Assembly (NCBI GenBank): GCA_036006525.1
Contig: DASYPP010000047.1
Coordinates: 1-64,000 of the forward strand
DNA from: DASYPP01 sp036006525
Lineage (GTDB): Bacteria > Gemmatimonadota > Gemmatimonadetes > Gemmatimonadales > GWC2-71-9
Length of the DNA: 64,000 nt
Direction of reading: 5' to 3'
A program made the translations under genes and the position numbers. Shown piece by piece: positions 48,679 to 55,961 of the stretch. The notes under the pieces were generated by a model. It did not search any database. It was not told where the DNA came from and was given only the letters and a program-made list of their open reading frames with translations. The first letter of the stretch is position 1, and each line of letters begins with the position of its first letter.

Positions 48679-49776
48679 TCAGATTTCATACCGAATGAAC
48701 AGCGAAGCTCCCCAGCCGGTGATATTGTGGTTCGAGCCATCGGTAAACTCGTACTTCCCGAAGTCGAACCGGGCCGCCGGGGAGATGGTGATCTTCTCGC
48801 CCATCGGAATCTGGAGGGCTGCCCCACCGCCGAACAGGCTGCCACTGCCCTGGTCCGGTGACCAGAACCGGGCTTCGAGTAGCGGCTCCAGCCGCATGTT
48901 CCGACCCATGGGCCAGGATCCGCTGGCACCCAGCGAGAAGATGTTTTCCTGGTTGGTCGACCCGGCTCCCCCGGCCTTCTGGCGGTAGAAGTCCCAGGCA
49001 TACCCGGTCAGGGTGCCGTTCCCGGCCAGGAAGGACAGGGACAACTCCCCGATGTAGCGATTGCCGGGCTGGTAGGTCCCATTGCCCCCGCCCGACAAAT
49101 TGGCGAAGTCGTCGTTGCCGAAGGTGCTGAACGTGAACCCGGCCGCCAGCCTGGATGTGCCGAGGGTGCGGTCAGCCGCCACCTTGATACGGCCTTCGGT
49201 TCCCGGAGAGTACGTGAGGTTGTCGTCGGTGAACGGGGTGTACTCTCCGCTCATACGAAGACTTCCCGCCAGGCCCAGGTTCCAGGACCCGGCCGTCGTG
49301 GCAACCGCCAGTCCGCCGGTGACGGAGAGTCCGGTGCGATAGGAATTCACCGGGAAGGACAGAAAGTTGGCGGCGGCAACGCCGAGGACACCGGACTCCG
49401 CGGTCGTCTGCTTCTTGCCGGTCGGCAGATTCACCATCACCGTGGCGACCAGTGCGTCGCGCCCGAACACGTACGACCCGCGGACCTGGGTATCGGTCAG
49501 ACCCGATACCGTGGTGGCCGCACCGCTCACTTCGCTCCGGGTCGAGGCGAAGTAGGTGCCGACATCCACCGACAGCCGCTCATTTACCGGCATGACCAGC
49601 GCGATCGGAAACGCGAATTGCCGGGTGTTGGGACCGGCGTCCACCGAGTAACCTCGGGCCGAAATGCCGGTGATAAAGGAGGTCGAGGTCACCAGCTGAT
49701 CGTCCTGCGCCTGGGCGCCGCGCGCAGCTGCCAGCGCGACCACGAGAGCCAGGGCGGCTCGAGTCGAAGTTCTCAT
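48679..49776 (-). CDS. Exported outer-membrane beta-barrel protein
   Basis: This 365-aa protein has signal peptide MRTSTRAALALVVALAAARGAQAQ. It is then almost entirely amphipathic beta strands separated by turns (e.g. VRGSYVFGRDALVATVMVN, YIGELSLSFLAGNGTLTGYA), ending in the aromatic ASLFIRYEI expected of a barrel C-terminus. It resembles transporter-like OMPs of the meta-pathway phenol degradation group (FadL-like) only loosely. Its ATG overlaps the stop of the TPR lipoprotein gene by four bases, so the pair is probably one functional unit in the outer membrane. Confidence 0.78.
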   Translation of the reverse strand: MRTSTRAALALVVALAAARGAQAQDDQLVTSTSFITGISARGYSVDAGPNTRQFAFPIALVMPVNERLSVDVGTYFASTRSEVSGAATTVSGLTDTQVRGSYVFGRDALVATVMVNLPTGKKQTTAESGVLGVAAANFLSFPVNSYRTGLSVTGGLAVATTAGSWNLGLAGSLRMSGEYTPFTDDNLTYSPGTEGRIKVAADRTLGTSRLAAGFTFSTFGNDDFANLSGGGNGTYQPGNRYIGELSLSFLAGNGTLTGYAWDFYRQKAGGAGSTNQENIFSLGASGSWPMGRNMRLEPLLEARFWSPDQGSGSLFGGGAALQIPMGEKITISPAARFDFGKYEFTDGSNHNITGWGASLFIRYEI

Positions 49777-51122
49777 GGGCGGGTGATGATAATGATGATC
49801 TGGCCCGTGAGGCCGCCGGTCCGCGGATCATCGGTCTGGATCGCTTCGGGGAGCGGCGGCCGCTGGAGCGGCGGTTGGCCGCCGACCTGGCCGGTGATCA
49901 GCCCACCGTGACTGGGAATCGACCCGGTGATCACGTTACGCAGGGTGACGACTCGCGGGGCCGGCGTGCCCGGCTGCTGGGGACGGTCCGAGCCGGTGGG
50001 AACGCCACCCTGGATCCCGGCCAGCTGGGCTGGCGTGGTTCCGATCGCCGCGGCCATCCGCTGGTTCTGGGCCTGCTTGTCTTTCGCGGTCCGGAAGTTG
50101 GGATCCCGTGCGACGGCCGCGCTGAACTGCTCGGCAGCGGCCTGGTAGTCACCCCGGTCTTCGGCTTCCAACCCGCGGCTATACGCCAGGAAGGCCTGGA
50201 GGTCGGCGGTGGGCCGCTCGCTGATGGCGCGGCGTTCGGCGGCGGACAGCGTGATCCCCATTTTCTGCAGTAACTGGAGGACCACGGTTTTTTCCACTTC
50301 AAAGAGCTGCTGCAGCCGGTCGGTTGCCGCACCCGTGGCAGTCACCGAGGCATTGGTGGCGTTCACCACGTTGGCATCGAGCCGCAGCTGGCTTCCATTC
50401 CCCGGCTGGTCCTGCAGGGTGCCCTGGACTACGCTCGCGGCCCGAAGCATCCGGCCTGACCGCGCCCCAGTGGCCGTCTGGACCCGGCCGGAATCGGTCA
50501 GCTGCATTTCATCGAGCAGGGCCTGAACCCGTTCCCGCTCCAGCAGCCGCAACCGGGCGACTTTGCTCAGGTCGGTCACGATCAACTGGGACAGACCTCG
50601 CTCCAGTGGCCGCAGCTCTTCGTTGGCGCCCCGATAGCGGAAAGGGAAGACCGCGATGGTGTTCTCGACCGGGGCTGACTGGGTGAGTACCGCTTCCTGG
50701 GCCAATGCGTTGCGGGCATCCTGCTGCAGCTCTTTCCTGGTGAGCAAGGTCAGCCGAGCGGTCAGTTCCTCCCGCTGGCCGGAGGTAATGCGCATGGCGC
50801 CGGCGCGGCCATAGCTGACCCGGGCCGAGTCGAGATTACCCAGCTCCTCGTAGGAGAGCCCGAGATAAACCGCCGCGGCGTAGGAAGTGGGCTCCACGAC
50901 CAGTGTAGCGCGGAGTGCATCCCGGGCCTTGGTGTAATCCTTGGCATCGAAGTAGGCGATGCCGAGCCGGGTAAGCACCGACGCATCGTTGGGCCGCTGC
51001 TGCCTGGCCGCCTCGAGCGCGGGAATGTCGGCAGGCGTCGGGGCGGGCGTCTGTACTGAATGGGCACATCCCGAGACGACCGCGGCGAAACCCGCCAACG
51101 CGAGCGCACGCATCCTGATCAT
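49773..51122 (-). CDS. TPR/CsgG-like outer-membrane lipoprotein
   Basis: This protein of about 449 aa has signal MIRMRALALAGFAAVVSG and lipobox Cys19. TPR repeats follow (residues 35-120: DASVLTRLGIAYFDAKDYTK, YLGLSYEELGNLDSA). The central domain resembles the CsgG/FlgO/TolB-N fold (TIAVFPFRYRGANEELRPLE and RGLSQLIVTDLSKVARLRLLERERVQALLDEM). The C-terminal TPR pair is AYSRGLEAEDRGDYQAAAEQ, followed by a proline-rich tail. CsgG-like proteins form secretion channels or sense envelope state. It is co-translated with a beta-barrel protein, suggesting an export or assembly machine. Confidence 0.8.
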   Translation of the reverse strand: MIRMRALALAGFAAVVSGCAHSVQTPAPTPADIPALEAARQQRPNDASVLTRLGIAYFDAKDYTKARDALRATLVVEPTSYAAAVYLGLSYEELGNLDSARVSYGRAGAMRITSGQREELTARLTLLTRKELQQDARNALAQEAVLTQSAPVENTIAVFPFRYRGANEELRPLERGLSQLIVTDLSKVARLRLLERERVQALLDEMQLTDSGRVQTATGARSGRMLRAASVVQGTLQDQPGNGSQLRLDANVVNATNASVTATGAATDRLQQLFEVEKTVVLQLLQKMGITLSAAERRAISERPTADLQAFLAYSRGLEAEDRGDYQAAAEQFSAAVARDPNFRTAKDKQAQNQRMAAAIGTTPAQLAGIQGGVPTGSDRPQQPGTPAPRVVTLRNVITGSIPSHGGLITGQVGGQPPLQRPPLPEAIQTDDPRTGGLTGQIIIIITRP

Positions 51123-51231
51123 AGGGTCCTGGAACGAGAAAGGAGGTCCCGGCAATGTACCGGCCGCTCCCCGGCTCGGCAACCAGCCGGACTAAGGGGA
51201 TAGGAGCTTGAGGGTTACTGCAATTTGGAGG

Positions 51232-51636
51232 CTACTTGATCTCCAACTCCAGGTCCTCGTCGTAGGCCCGGTGGGGAAGGCAGAAAATCCGGTATTTTCC
51301 CTTCGGAACTGACCGTGGAATCACGATTTCGTAGCTGTCGTTCTGGCGCATCAGGGGCCCGCGAAGGTCCCCGACCCGCCGGGGGAGCGCCCGGTTCCAG
51401 GCCTCGTGAACCGCGGGGGTCATCCCCTGGGGATCGACGCCAAGAGCATGGGGTGCCCCGCTCTCCGCGTGGAAGACCAGGGTGTCTCCGGGACTCGCCG
51501 TAAGGTCGTCCGGGGACATCTCATGGCTGACATTCTCGCCTCCGGTCAGGTCAATGCGATGGGAGCGGACGGCCGGAGCCGGGCCGGCCCCGAGACCGAG
51601 GCAAAGGACTGCGGAAACCGCGAAAAGCTTTATGAT
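51232..51636 (-). CDS. Exported cupredoxin-like protein, apparent ATC/ATA start
   Basis: This protein of about 134 aa has a signal peptide (IKLFAVSAVLCLGLGAGPAPA) and a cupredoxin fold. There is a ligand-type His in ESGAPHALGVD and a C-terminal CLPH (FCLPHRAYDEDLELEIK), matching the C-x2-H copper motif. The usual axial Met is not present at the expected spacing, so a type 1 site would be altered. No ATG, GTG or TTG precedes the signal peptide closely; the first usable codons are ATC 51636 and ATA 51633, after GGGGG. A distant upstream ATG (51840) would add an implausible basic leader. Confidence 0.65.
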   Translation of the reverse strand: MIKLFAVSAVLCLGLGAGPAPAVRSHRIDLTGGENVSHEMSPDDLTASPGDTLVFHAESGAPHALGVDPQGMTPAVHEAWNRALPRRVGDLRGPLMRQNDSYEIVIPRSVPKGKYRIFCLPHRAYDEDLELEIK

Positions 51637-51736
51637 GGTTACCCCCGAGGATTTGCCGAAGCCTGAAAAGCCGGATAGATTCGAATCGGGAAGCAAACTG
51701 CCGGAATGCAGGCGGCTTCCGGGAAGGTCAGGGCCG

Positions 51737-51991
51737 GTGGGTCGACGCGGCATCAAGGAGTATCGGGCAGCCGAAGCTCTCACGCTGATCGCGACAGATC
51801 GCGACCACAAACCTCTGGTCTGCCCCAGTTGCGGCAGCACCGAAATCGAACGGACTCCCAGGCGCCTGCCGCGCGGCGCGCCCGACCTGGGACGGATTAC
51901 CCTGCACTGCTCGTCCTGCGGACGCTCTGCCGTCTATCTCGCCGTCACCAACCCGGGCGGCCAACCCCAGACCGAGGGATCGAAGGAATAA
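51737..51991 (+). CDS. Small zinc-ribbon protein
   Basis: This protein of about 84 aa starts at GTG 51737, downstream of GGGAAGG. It carries one zinc ribbon, CPSCGSTEIERTP...LHCSSCGRSAVYL, typical of short nucleic-acid-binding or accessory proteins. The frame is open further upstream, across the divergent cupredoxin start, but those residues are low-complexity. It is convergent with lepB, with about 10 bases between stop codons. The function is unknown. Confidence 0.6.
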   Translation: MGRRGIKEYRAAEALTLIATDRDHKPLVCPSCGSTEIERTPRRLPRGAPDLGRITLHCSSCGRSAVYLAVTNPGGQPQTEGSKE

Positions 51992-52002
51992 GGTCGAGGT
52001 GT

Positions 52003-52761
52003 TCAGTCCGGCGTCGTGAACAACCGTCCCCACCGTATCGCCGTCAGGAATCTTAGCGGCTTGTAGCTGTTCTTGTCGTAGCTGTAATACACGATGAGCG
52101 GCGTCCCCCGGACATTGAGACGGGGAAGAAATCCCCAGTAGCGTCCGTCGTAGGAACTGTCCCGGTTGTCGCCCATCATGAAGAACGAGTCCCGGGGCAC
52201 CACGATCGGCCCCCAGTCATGGAGATCGGGTTGGTAGGTGGCCGGGTCCCGGTTGACCAGATACCGGGCCTGCCATTGCCGCATCTTGGCCCGCTGGAAG
52301 GGATCCTCGCTCTTGGCGGGATCCGACTTCACCGCGTAGGGCTCTTCCATCTTCTTGCCGTTGATGTAGAGCTCGCCATTCTCCATCGAGAGGGTGTCCC
52401 CCGGCATGCCGATCAGCCGCTTGACGATCTTCATTCCCTCCTGCTCGACCGAGTCGAACACCAGGATGTCGCCTCGTTTGGGTTCCCGGATCGCGGGAAG
52501 GTGCTTCCCGGTGAACGGGACCTCGGCGCCGTAGAGCGCCTTGTTCACGAAGAGGAAATCGCCTACCAGCAGGGTGTTCTCCATGCTTCCGGACGGAATC
52601 CGGAACGCCTCGATCAGGAAGGTCCGGAGCACCAGCCACACCACGAGCGCAATCGCGATGGACTTGGTCCAGTCCCACAACCAGGCGCTGAAGGAGCGAT
52701 GGGGCGGCTCCACCCGGGGTTGGGGCTCGGCGACAGGCTCGGTTTTCTTCTTGGCCATCAT
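52003..52761 (-). CDS. lepB: Signal peptidase I
   Basis: This 252-aa inner-membrane serine protease removes signal peptides from exported proteins. One membrane helix (IAIALVVWLVLRTFLIEAF, about 36-53) precedes the periplasmic catalytic domain. Box B is RIPSGSMENTLLVGD with nucleophile Ser59. Box D is KIVKRLIGMPGD with general base Lys114. Box E is FFMMGDNRDSSYDGRYWGF. All catalytic and binding-cleft motifs are intact. ATG 52761 begins MMAKKK; the second ATG is equally possible. Many exported proteins in this window would be its substrates. Confidence 0.97.
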   Translation of the reverse strand: MMAKKKTEPVAEPQPRVEPPHRSFSAWLWDWTKSIAIALVVWLVLRTFLIEAFRIPSGSMENTLLVGDFLFVNKALYGAEVPFTGKHLPAIREPKRGDILVFDSVEQEGMKIVKRLIGMPGDTLSMENGELYINGKKMEEPYAVKSDPAKSEDPFQRAKMRQWQARYLVNRDPATYQPDLHDWGPIVVPRDSFFMMGDNRDSSYDGRYWGFLPRLNVRGTPLIVYYSYDKNSYKPLRFLTAIRWGRLFTTPD

Positions 52762-52773
52762 GAATCCTTTGAT

Positions 52774-53820
52774 TTACTCGACCCAATCCGCAATAAACAG
52801 ATTGGTTTCGCCTTCAACCTTGAAGTTACGATTGGATGCCCAGACGAGTTTCCGGGCATCGGGGCTGAACATGGGAAAACCGTCGAATGTCCCGGCCGTG
52901 GTGATCTTGGTGAGCCCGGTCCCGTCCAGGTTCACCAGGTACAGGTCGAAGTTTCCGCTCCGCGGGGTCTCATAGTTCGACGAAAAGATGATCCGCTTGC
53001 CATCGGGATGGAAGGAGGGAGCGAAATTCGCACCCCCCAGGTGAGTGATCTGCCGGGGGTTGCTGCCGTCGGCGTTGGCGACCCAGAGTTCCACTCGGGA
53101 AGGCCGGACCAGGCGCTGGCCGAGCAGGGCCAGGTAGTCGGCCGAGTCGGCCGCGGTGCCGGGATAGCCGGCGCGCCACACGATGGTCTTGCCGTCCGGT
53201 GAGAATACCGCACCGCCATCGTAGCCCACCCGGCGGGTGATCCGCCGGACATTGCTGCCGTCGACGTTCATGGTGTACAGATCGAGATCGCCGTCGCGGG
53301 TGCTGGTGAAGATGATGGTCTTCCCGTCCGGCGAGAGGGTGCCCTCGGCGTTGTAGGCGCCATTGTCGGTCAGCTGGCGAAGGTCGCTCCCGTCGGGCTT
53401 CGAGGTATAGATCTCGAGGTGACCGACCGGCCACACGTATCCATGGGAGCGGTCGGGGACGGGGGGGCAATCGGGTGAGTTCTTGAAGGTCGAGCTGTAG
53501 AAGATCCGCCGGTCATTGTCGTAGAAATAGCCGCAGGTGGTCCGGCCCAGGCCGTTGGAGACCCGGTGCACGCCGGTCCCATCGATATTCATGATGTATT
53601 CCTGGTCGCAGGCCACGTTCACCTGCTCCTGGCGCTGGAAAATCAGCTGCTTGCCGGACGCGGAGAAATAGGATTCGGCGTTGTTCCCGCCGAAAGTCAA
53701 TTGCTTGATGCTACCGAGGTGGCTCTCCCCCGGCTCCGACGGTATCGGCACGGCCGGAGACGGCTGGCGAGAACAACCGGCTAGTATCGCACTGACGAGC
53801 CACAGCTTTCCGAACTTCAT
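52774..53820 (-). CDS. WD40-like (PD40/TolB-type) propeller lipoprotein
   Basis: This 348-aa lipoprotein has signal MKFGKLWLVSAILAG and lipobox Cys16. A beta-propeller of PD40 repeats follows with the pattern FSPDGKxIVfxS: GTLSPDGKTIIFTSTRDGD, AVFSPDGKTIVWRAGY, SFHPDGKRIIFSSNY, MFSPDARKLVWASN. Each is preceded by a GSNxRxIT-type strand. Such TolB-like propellers bind other envelope proteins or act as surface sensors. It lies 12 bases upstream of lepB on the same strand, so the two may be co-transcribed. Confidence 0.88.
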   Translation of the reverse strand: MKFGKLWLVSAILAGCSRQPSPAVPIPSEPGESHLGSIKQLTFGGNNAESYFSASGKQLIFQRQEQVNVACDQEYIMNIDGTGVHRVSNGLGRTTCGYFYDNDRRIFYSSTFKNSPDCPPVPDRSHGYVWPVGHLEIYTSKPDGSDLRQLTDNGAYNAEGTLSPDGKTIIFTSTRDGDLDLYTMNVDGSNVRRITRRVGYDGGAVFSPDGKTIVWRAGYPGTAADSADYLALLGQRLVRPSRVELWVANADGSNPRQITHLGGANFAPSFHPDGKRIIFSSNYETPRSGNFDLYLVNLDGTGLTKITTAGTFDGFPMFSPDARKLVWASNRNFKVEGETNLFIADWVE

Positions 53821-53851
53821 TGGTCCACCCTTTCAAAAACTGCACGGTTTA

Positions 53852-54319
53852 TCATTTGAGTTCTTTAATGGACGCCAGCACCTCTGCCGCGTGCCCTTTC
53901 GGCTTCACCTTCTCGAACACCCGGGCAATCGTGCCATCCGGCCCGATGAGAAAGGTGGTGCGGAGAATTCCCTTGTATTTCCTGCCATACATCGATTTGT
54001 CCCCCCACGCGCCATAGGCATCGGCCACCGCGTGGTCCTCGTCCGTCAGCAGGGGGAAAGGCAGCTTGAACTTGGCCCGGAACTTCTTGTGGTCGGCGAG
54101 CCCGTCGGGAGATACGCCGAGTACCACCGCGCCGGTTTTCTGAACATCGGCCCAGCTGTCCCGGAACTCACAGGCCTCGACGGTACACCCGGGCGTGTCG
54201 TCCTTGGGATAGAAATACAGCACTACCGGCTTTCCCTTGAGACCGGAGAGCGACACCGTTTCGCCGCTGTCGGAAGGGAGAGAGAAGGCGGGCGCCTTGG
54301 AGCCAGTCTTAAGCGACAT
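53852..54319 (-). CDS. bcp: Thioredoxin-dependent peroxiredoxin (Bcp/PrxQ type)
   Basis: This 155-aa cytosolic enzyme reduces hydrogen peroxide and organic peroxides. The peroxidatic Cys45 lies in YPKDDTPGCTVEACEF, and the resolving Cys50 is five residues later, the arrangement of monomeric PrxQ/Bcp proteins. Other conserved points are the Thr two residues before Cys45 and the Arg in GILRTTFLIGPDG. The length is normal. A short GATTGAC repeat series lies just upstream of its ATG, separating it from the M14 gene. Confidence 0.95.
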   Translation of the reverse strand: MSLKTGSKAPAFSLPSDSGETVSLSGLKGKPVVLYFYPKDDTPGCTVEACEFRDSWADVQKTGAVVLGVSPDGLADHKKFRAKFKLPFPLLTDEDHAVADAYGAWGDKSMYGRKYKGILRTTFLIGPDGTIARVFEKVKPKGHAAEVLASIKELK

Positions 54320-54321
54320 TG

Positions 54322-54352
54322 AAGGTTGATGATTGAAGATTGACGATTGACA
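54322..54352. repeat. GATTGAC-type heptamer repeat, one arm
   Basis: The gap between the M14 peptidase stop and the bcp start holds TTGATGATTGAAGATTGACG followed by ATTGACATC. That is heptamers GTTGAT, GATTGAA, GATTGAC and GATTGAC in series. No complementary arm is seen, unlike the other heptamer elements here. Confidence 0.55.
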
Positions 54353-55942
54353 TCAGTTGCCTTCCACCACTTCAAGATCGGCAACCAGCGGTTTCCTCAC
54401 CCGGCGAATCGGGGCGTTGGCGTGCTGGCGAAGCGAGCGGTCCAGGAAGTTCCAGGTGACGAATCCATCCTCGCTCGCCGGTTCCAGCAGATACGCGGCC
54501 AGCACACCCAGGCGTTGGGTGACCGGCACGTAAAATGAGCCGGCCCGGGCGCTGTCCGCCGCCTGGGGAGACCAGTGGCCTTCGACGGTCACCGCCCGAT
54601 GGCCTTCAAACACAAAGCGGGCGGATGTGATGGTGTCCACGCTGAAGGTCTCGACGTCGCCGCGCCAGGGAGTGCGCAGCCGCTCCACCACGATCCCCTG
54701 GGCCAGCAGCAGATTCACCAGGTCGGGGAAGGCAGGCGGGACGAGATAGCCGGCTGGCAGCGCCTCTCTCCGAAGTGCGGTGAAGCGATCGAACACCGGC
54801 ATCCGGATGGTGCGGTACACCCCGGTGCGGCGGCGGTGGGCGAACGGCCCGGCCCCGTCATCCGCCGGTTCGGTGATTTCCGCGATCACGTCCTGCACGG
54901 TGGGCGGCGCCATGACCGATCGCACGGTGACCGAGTCCGGCCGAAAGTCATTGGACGCGAGCGACAGTGCCTGGACCCGGACCGATTGTTCCGCGAGCAG
55001 GCTCAGGATTTCCCGCACAAAGTTGTAGGTCACCGATATGCGGTCACCGAACGGCGCATTGCTGTAGGCTTCGCTCAGAATTGAGAACCGGCCTCGCAGG
55101 CCCATCAGGTTGGTGCCGAAGCGGGGCCGGGGGTCGTAGGTCTCCCACCCCTGGATCAGCGAATCGGGCGTCTGGTTCCGGAAGTTGCCGTACCAGAAAG
55201 TCTCCTGGTGATGGCGCTGCCGCATCCGCTCCCGGATGGTGGGAAGAAAACGGTCGCGAACGTAATCGTTGGCCGGCGGGCTGTTGGGATTGAGCCCGGG
55301 CGAATAGGTCAGCAAGTAACCATGATAGCTGCCATTCGTGGTATGCAGGTCAATGAAGACATCCGGATCCCAGCGCTCGATCAGGGCCAGCGAGGCGCGG
55401 GTCTCCGGCGCTTCCTGCTTCACGTAGTCGCGGTTCAGGTCGTAGCCTTGGCCATTGGCGCGCTCCCCGACCGGGGACGGGCCGTTCTGCCCGGGACGGT
55501 TCACGTCGCCCGGGGCGAAATGATCGTTCCCGTCCGCATTGTAAATCGGCACCACCAGCAGGATGACGCTGTCCAGCAGCGGCTTCAACGGACCCACCGT
55601 CAGGTCCCGGAGCAGCATCTGGGCAGCCTCCTTCCCCTCCACCTCGCCGGCGTGAATGTTGGCCTGGAGATAAACGATCGGTTTCCCGCTTCGATGGGCC
55701 GCCGCCGGGCCGTCCACCATGGGGCGGGCGGCGAGCAGTACCGGGACCTGGCGCCCTTCGGGGCTCAGGGTCAGCGTCCAGGCGCGCAGGTCGGGGGTTC
55801 GCCGCTCGAGGCTGTCGAGAAAGGCGAGCACCTGCTGCTGGGACGAGGTTTCGCGGTTGCTGGTTCGCTCAGGGGTGGTGACCTGGGCAACGGCGGGCGA
55901 GCTCAAGACGAGCAGGAACAGGGCGACACGCAAGATGGACAT
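54353..55942 (-). CDS. Exported M14-family zinc carboxypeptidase-like protein
   Basis: This 529-aa protein begins with signal peptide MSILRVALFLLVLSSPAVAQ (ATG 55942). The M14 catalytic domain follows, with ligands H97 and E100 in IHAGEVEGKEA, the substrate-binding GYDLNRDYVKQEAPETRA, and the third ligand region VFIDLHTTNGSYHGY. A beta-rich C-terminal region of some 200 residues may help bind cell wall or peptide. It probably trims peptides or peptidoglycan stems in the periplasm. The next gene upstream also encodes a secreted metallopeptidase, so the two may act together. Confidence 0.87.
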   Translation of the reverse strand: MSILRVALFLLVLSSPAVAQVTTPERTSNRETSSQQQVLAFLDSLERRTPDLRAWTLTLSPEGRQVPVLLAARPMVDGPAAAHRSGKPIVYLQANIHAGEVEGKEAAQMLLRDLTVGPLKPLLDSVILLVVPIYNADGNDHFAPGDVNRPGQNGPSPVGERANGQGYDLNRDYVKQEAPETRASLALIERWDPDVFIDLHTTNGSYHGYLLTYSPGLNPNSPPANDYVRDRFLPTIRERMRQRHHQETFWYGNFRNQTPDSLIQGWETYDPRPRFGTNLMGLRGRFSILSEAYSNAPFGDRISVTYNFVREILSLLAEQSVRVQALSLASNDFRPDSVTVRSVMAPPTVQDVIAEITEPADDGAGPFAHRRRTGVYRTIRMPVFDRFTALRREALPAGYLVPPAFPDLVNLLLAQGIVVERLRTPWRGDVETFSVDTITSARFVFEGHRAVTVEGHWSPQAADSARAGSFYVPVTQRLGVLAAYLLEPASEDGFVTWNFLDRSLRQHANAPIRRVRKPLVADLEVVEGN

Positions 55943-55961
55943 GGCGCGAGCAATATAATCC

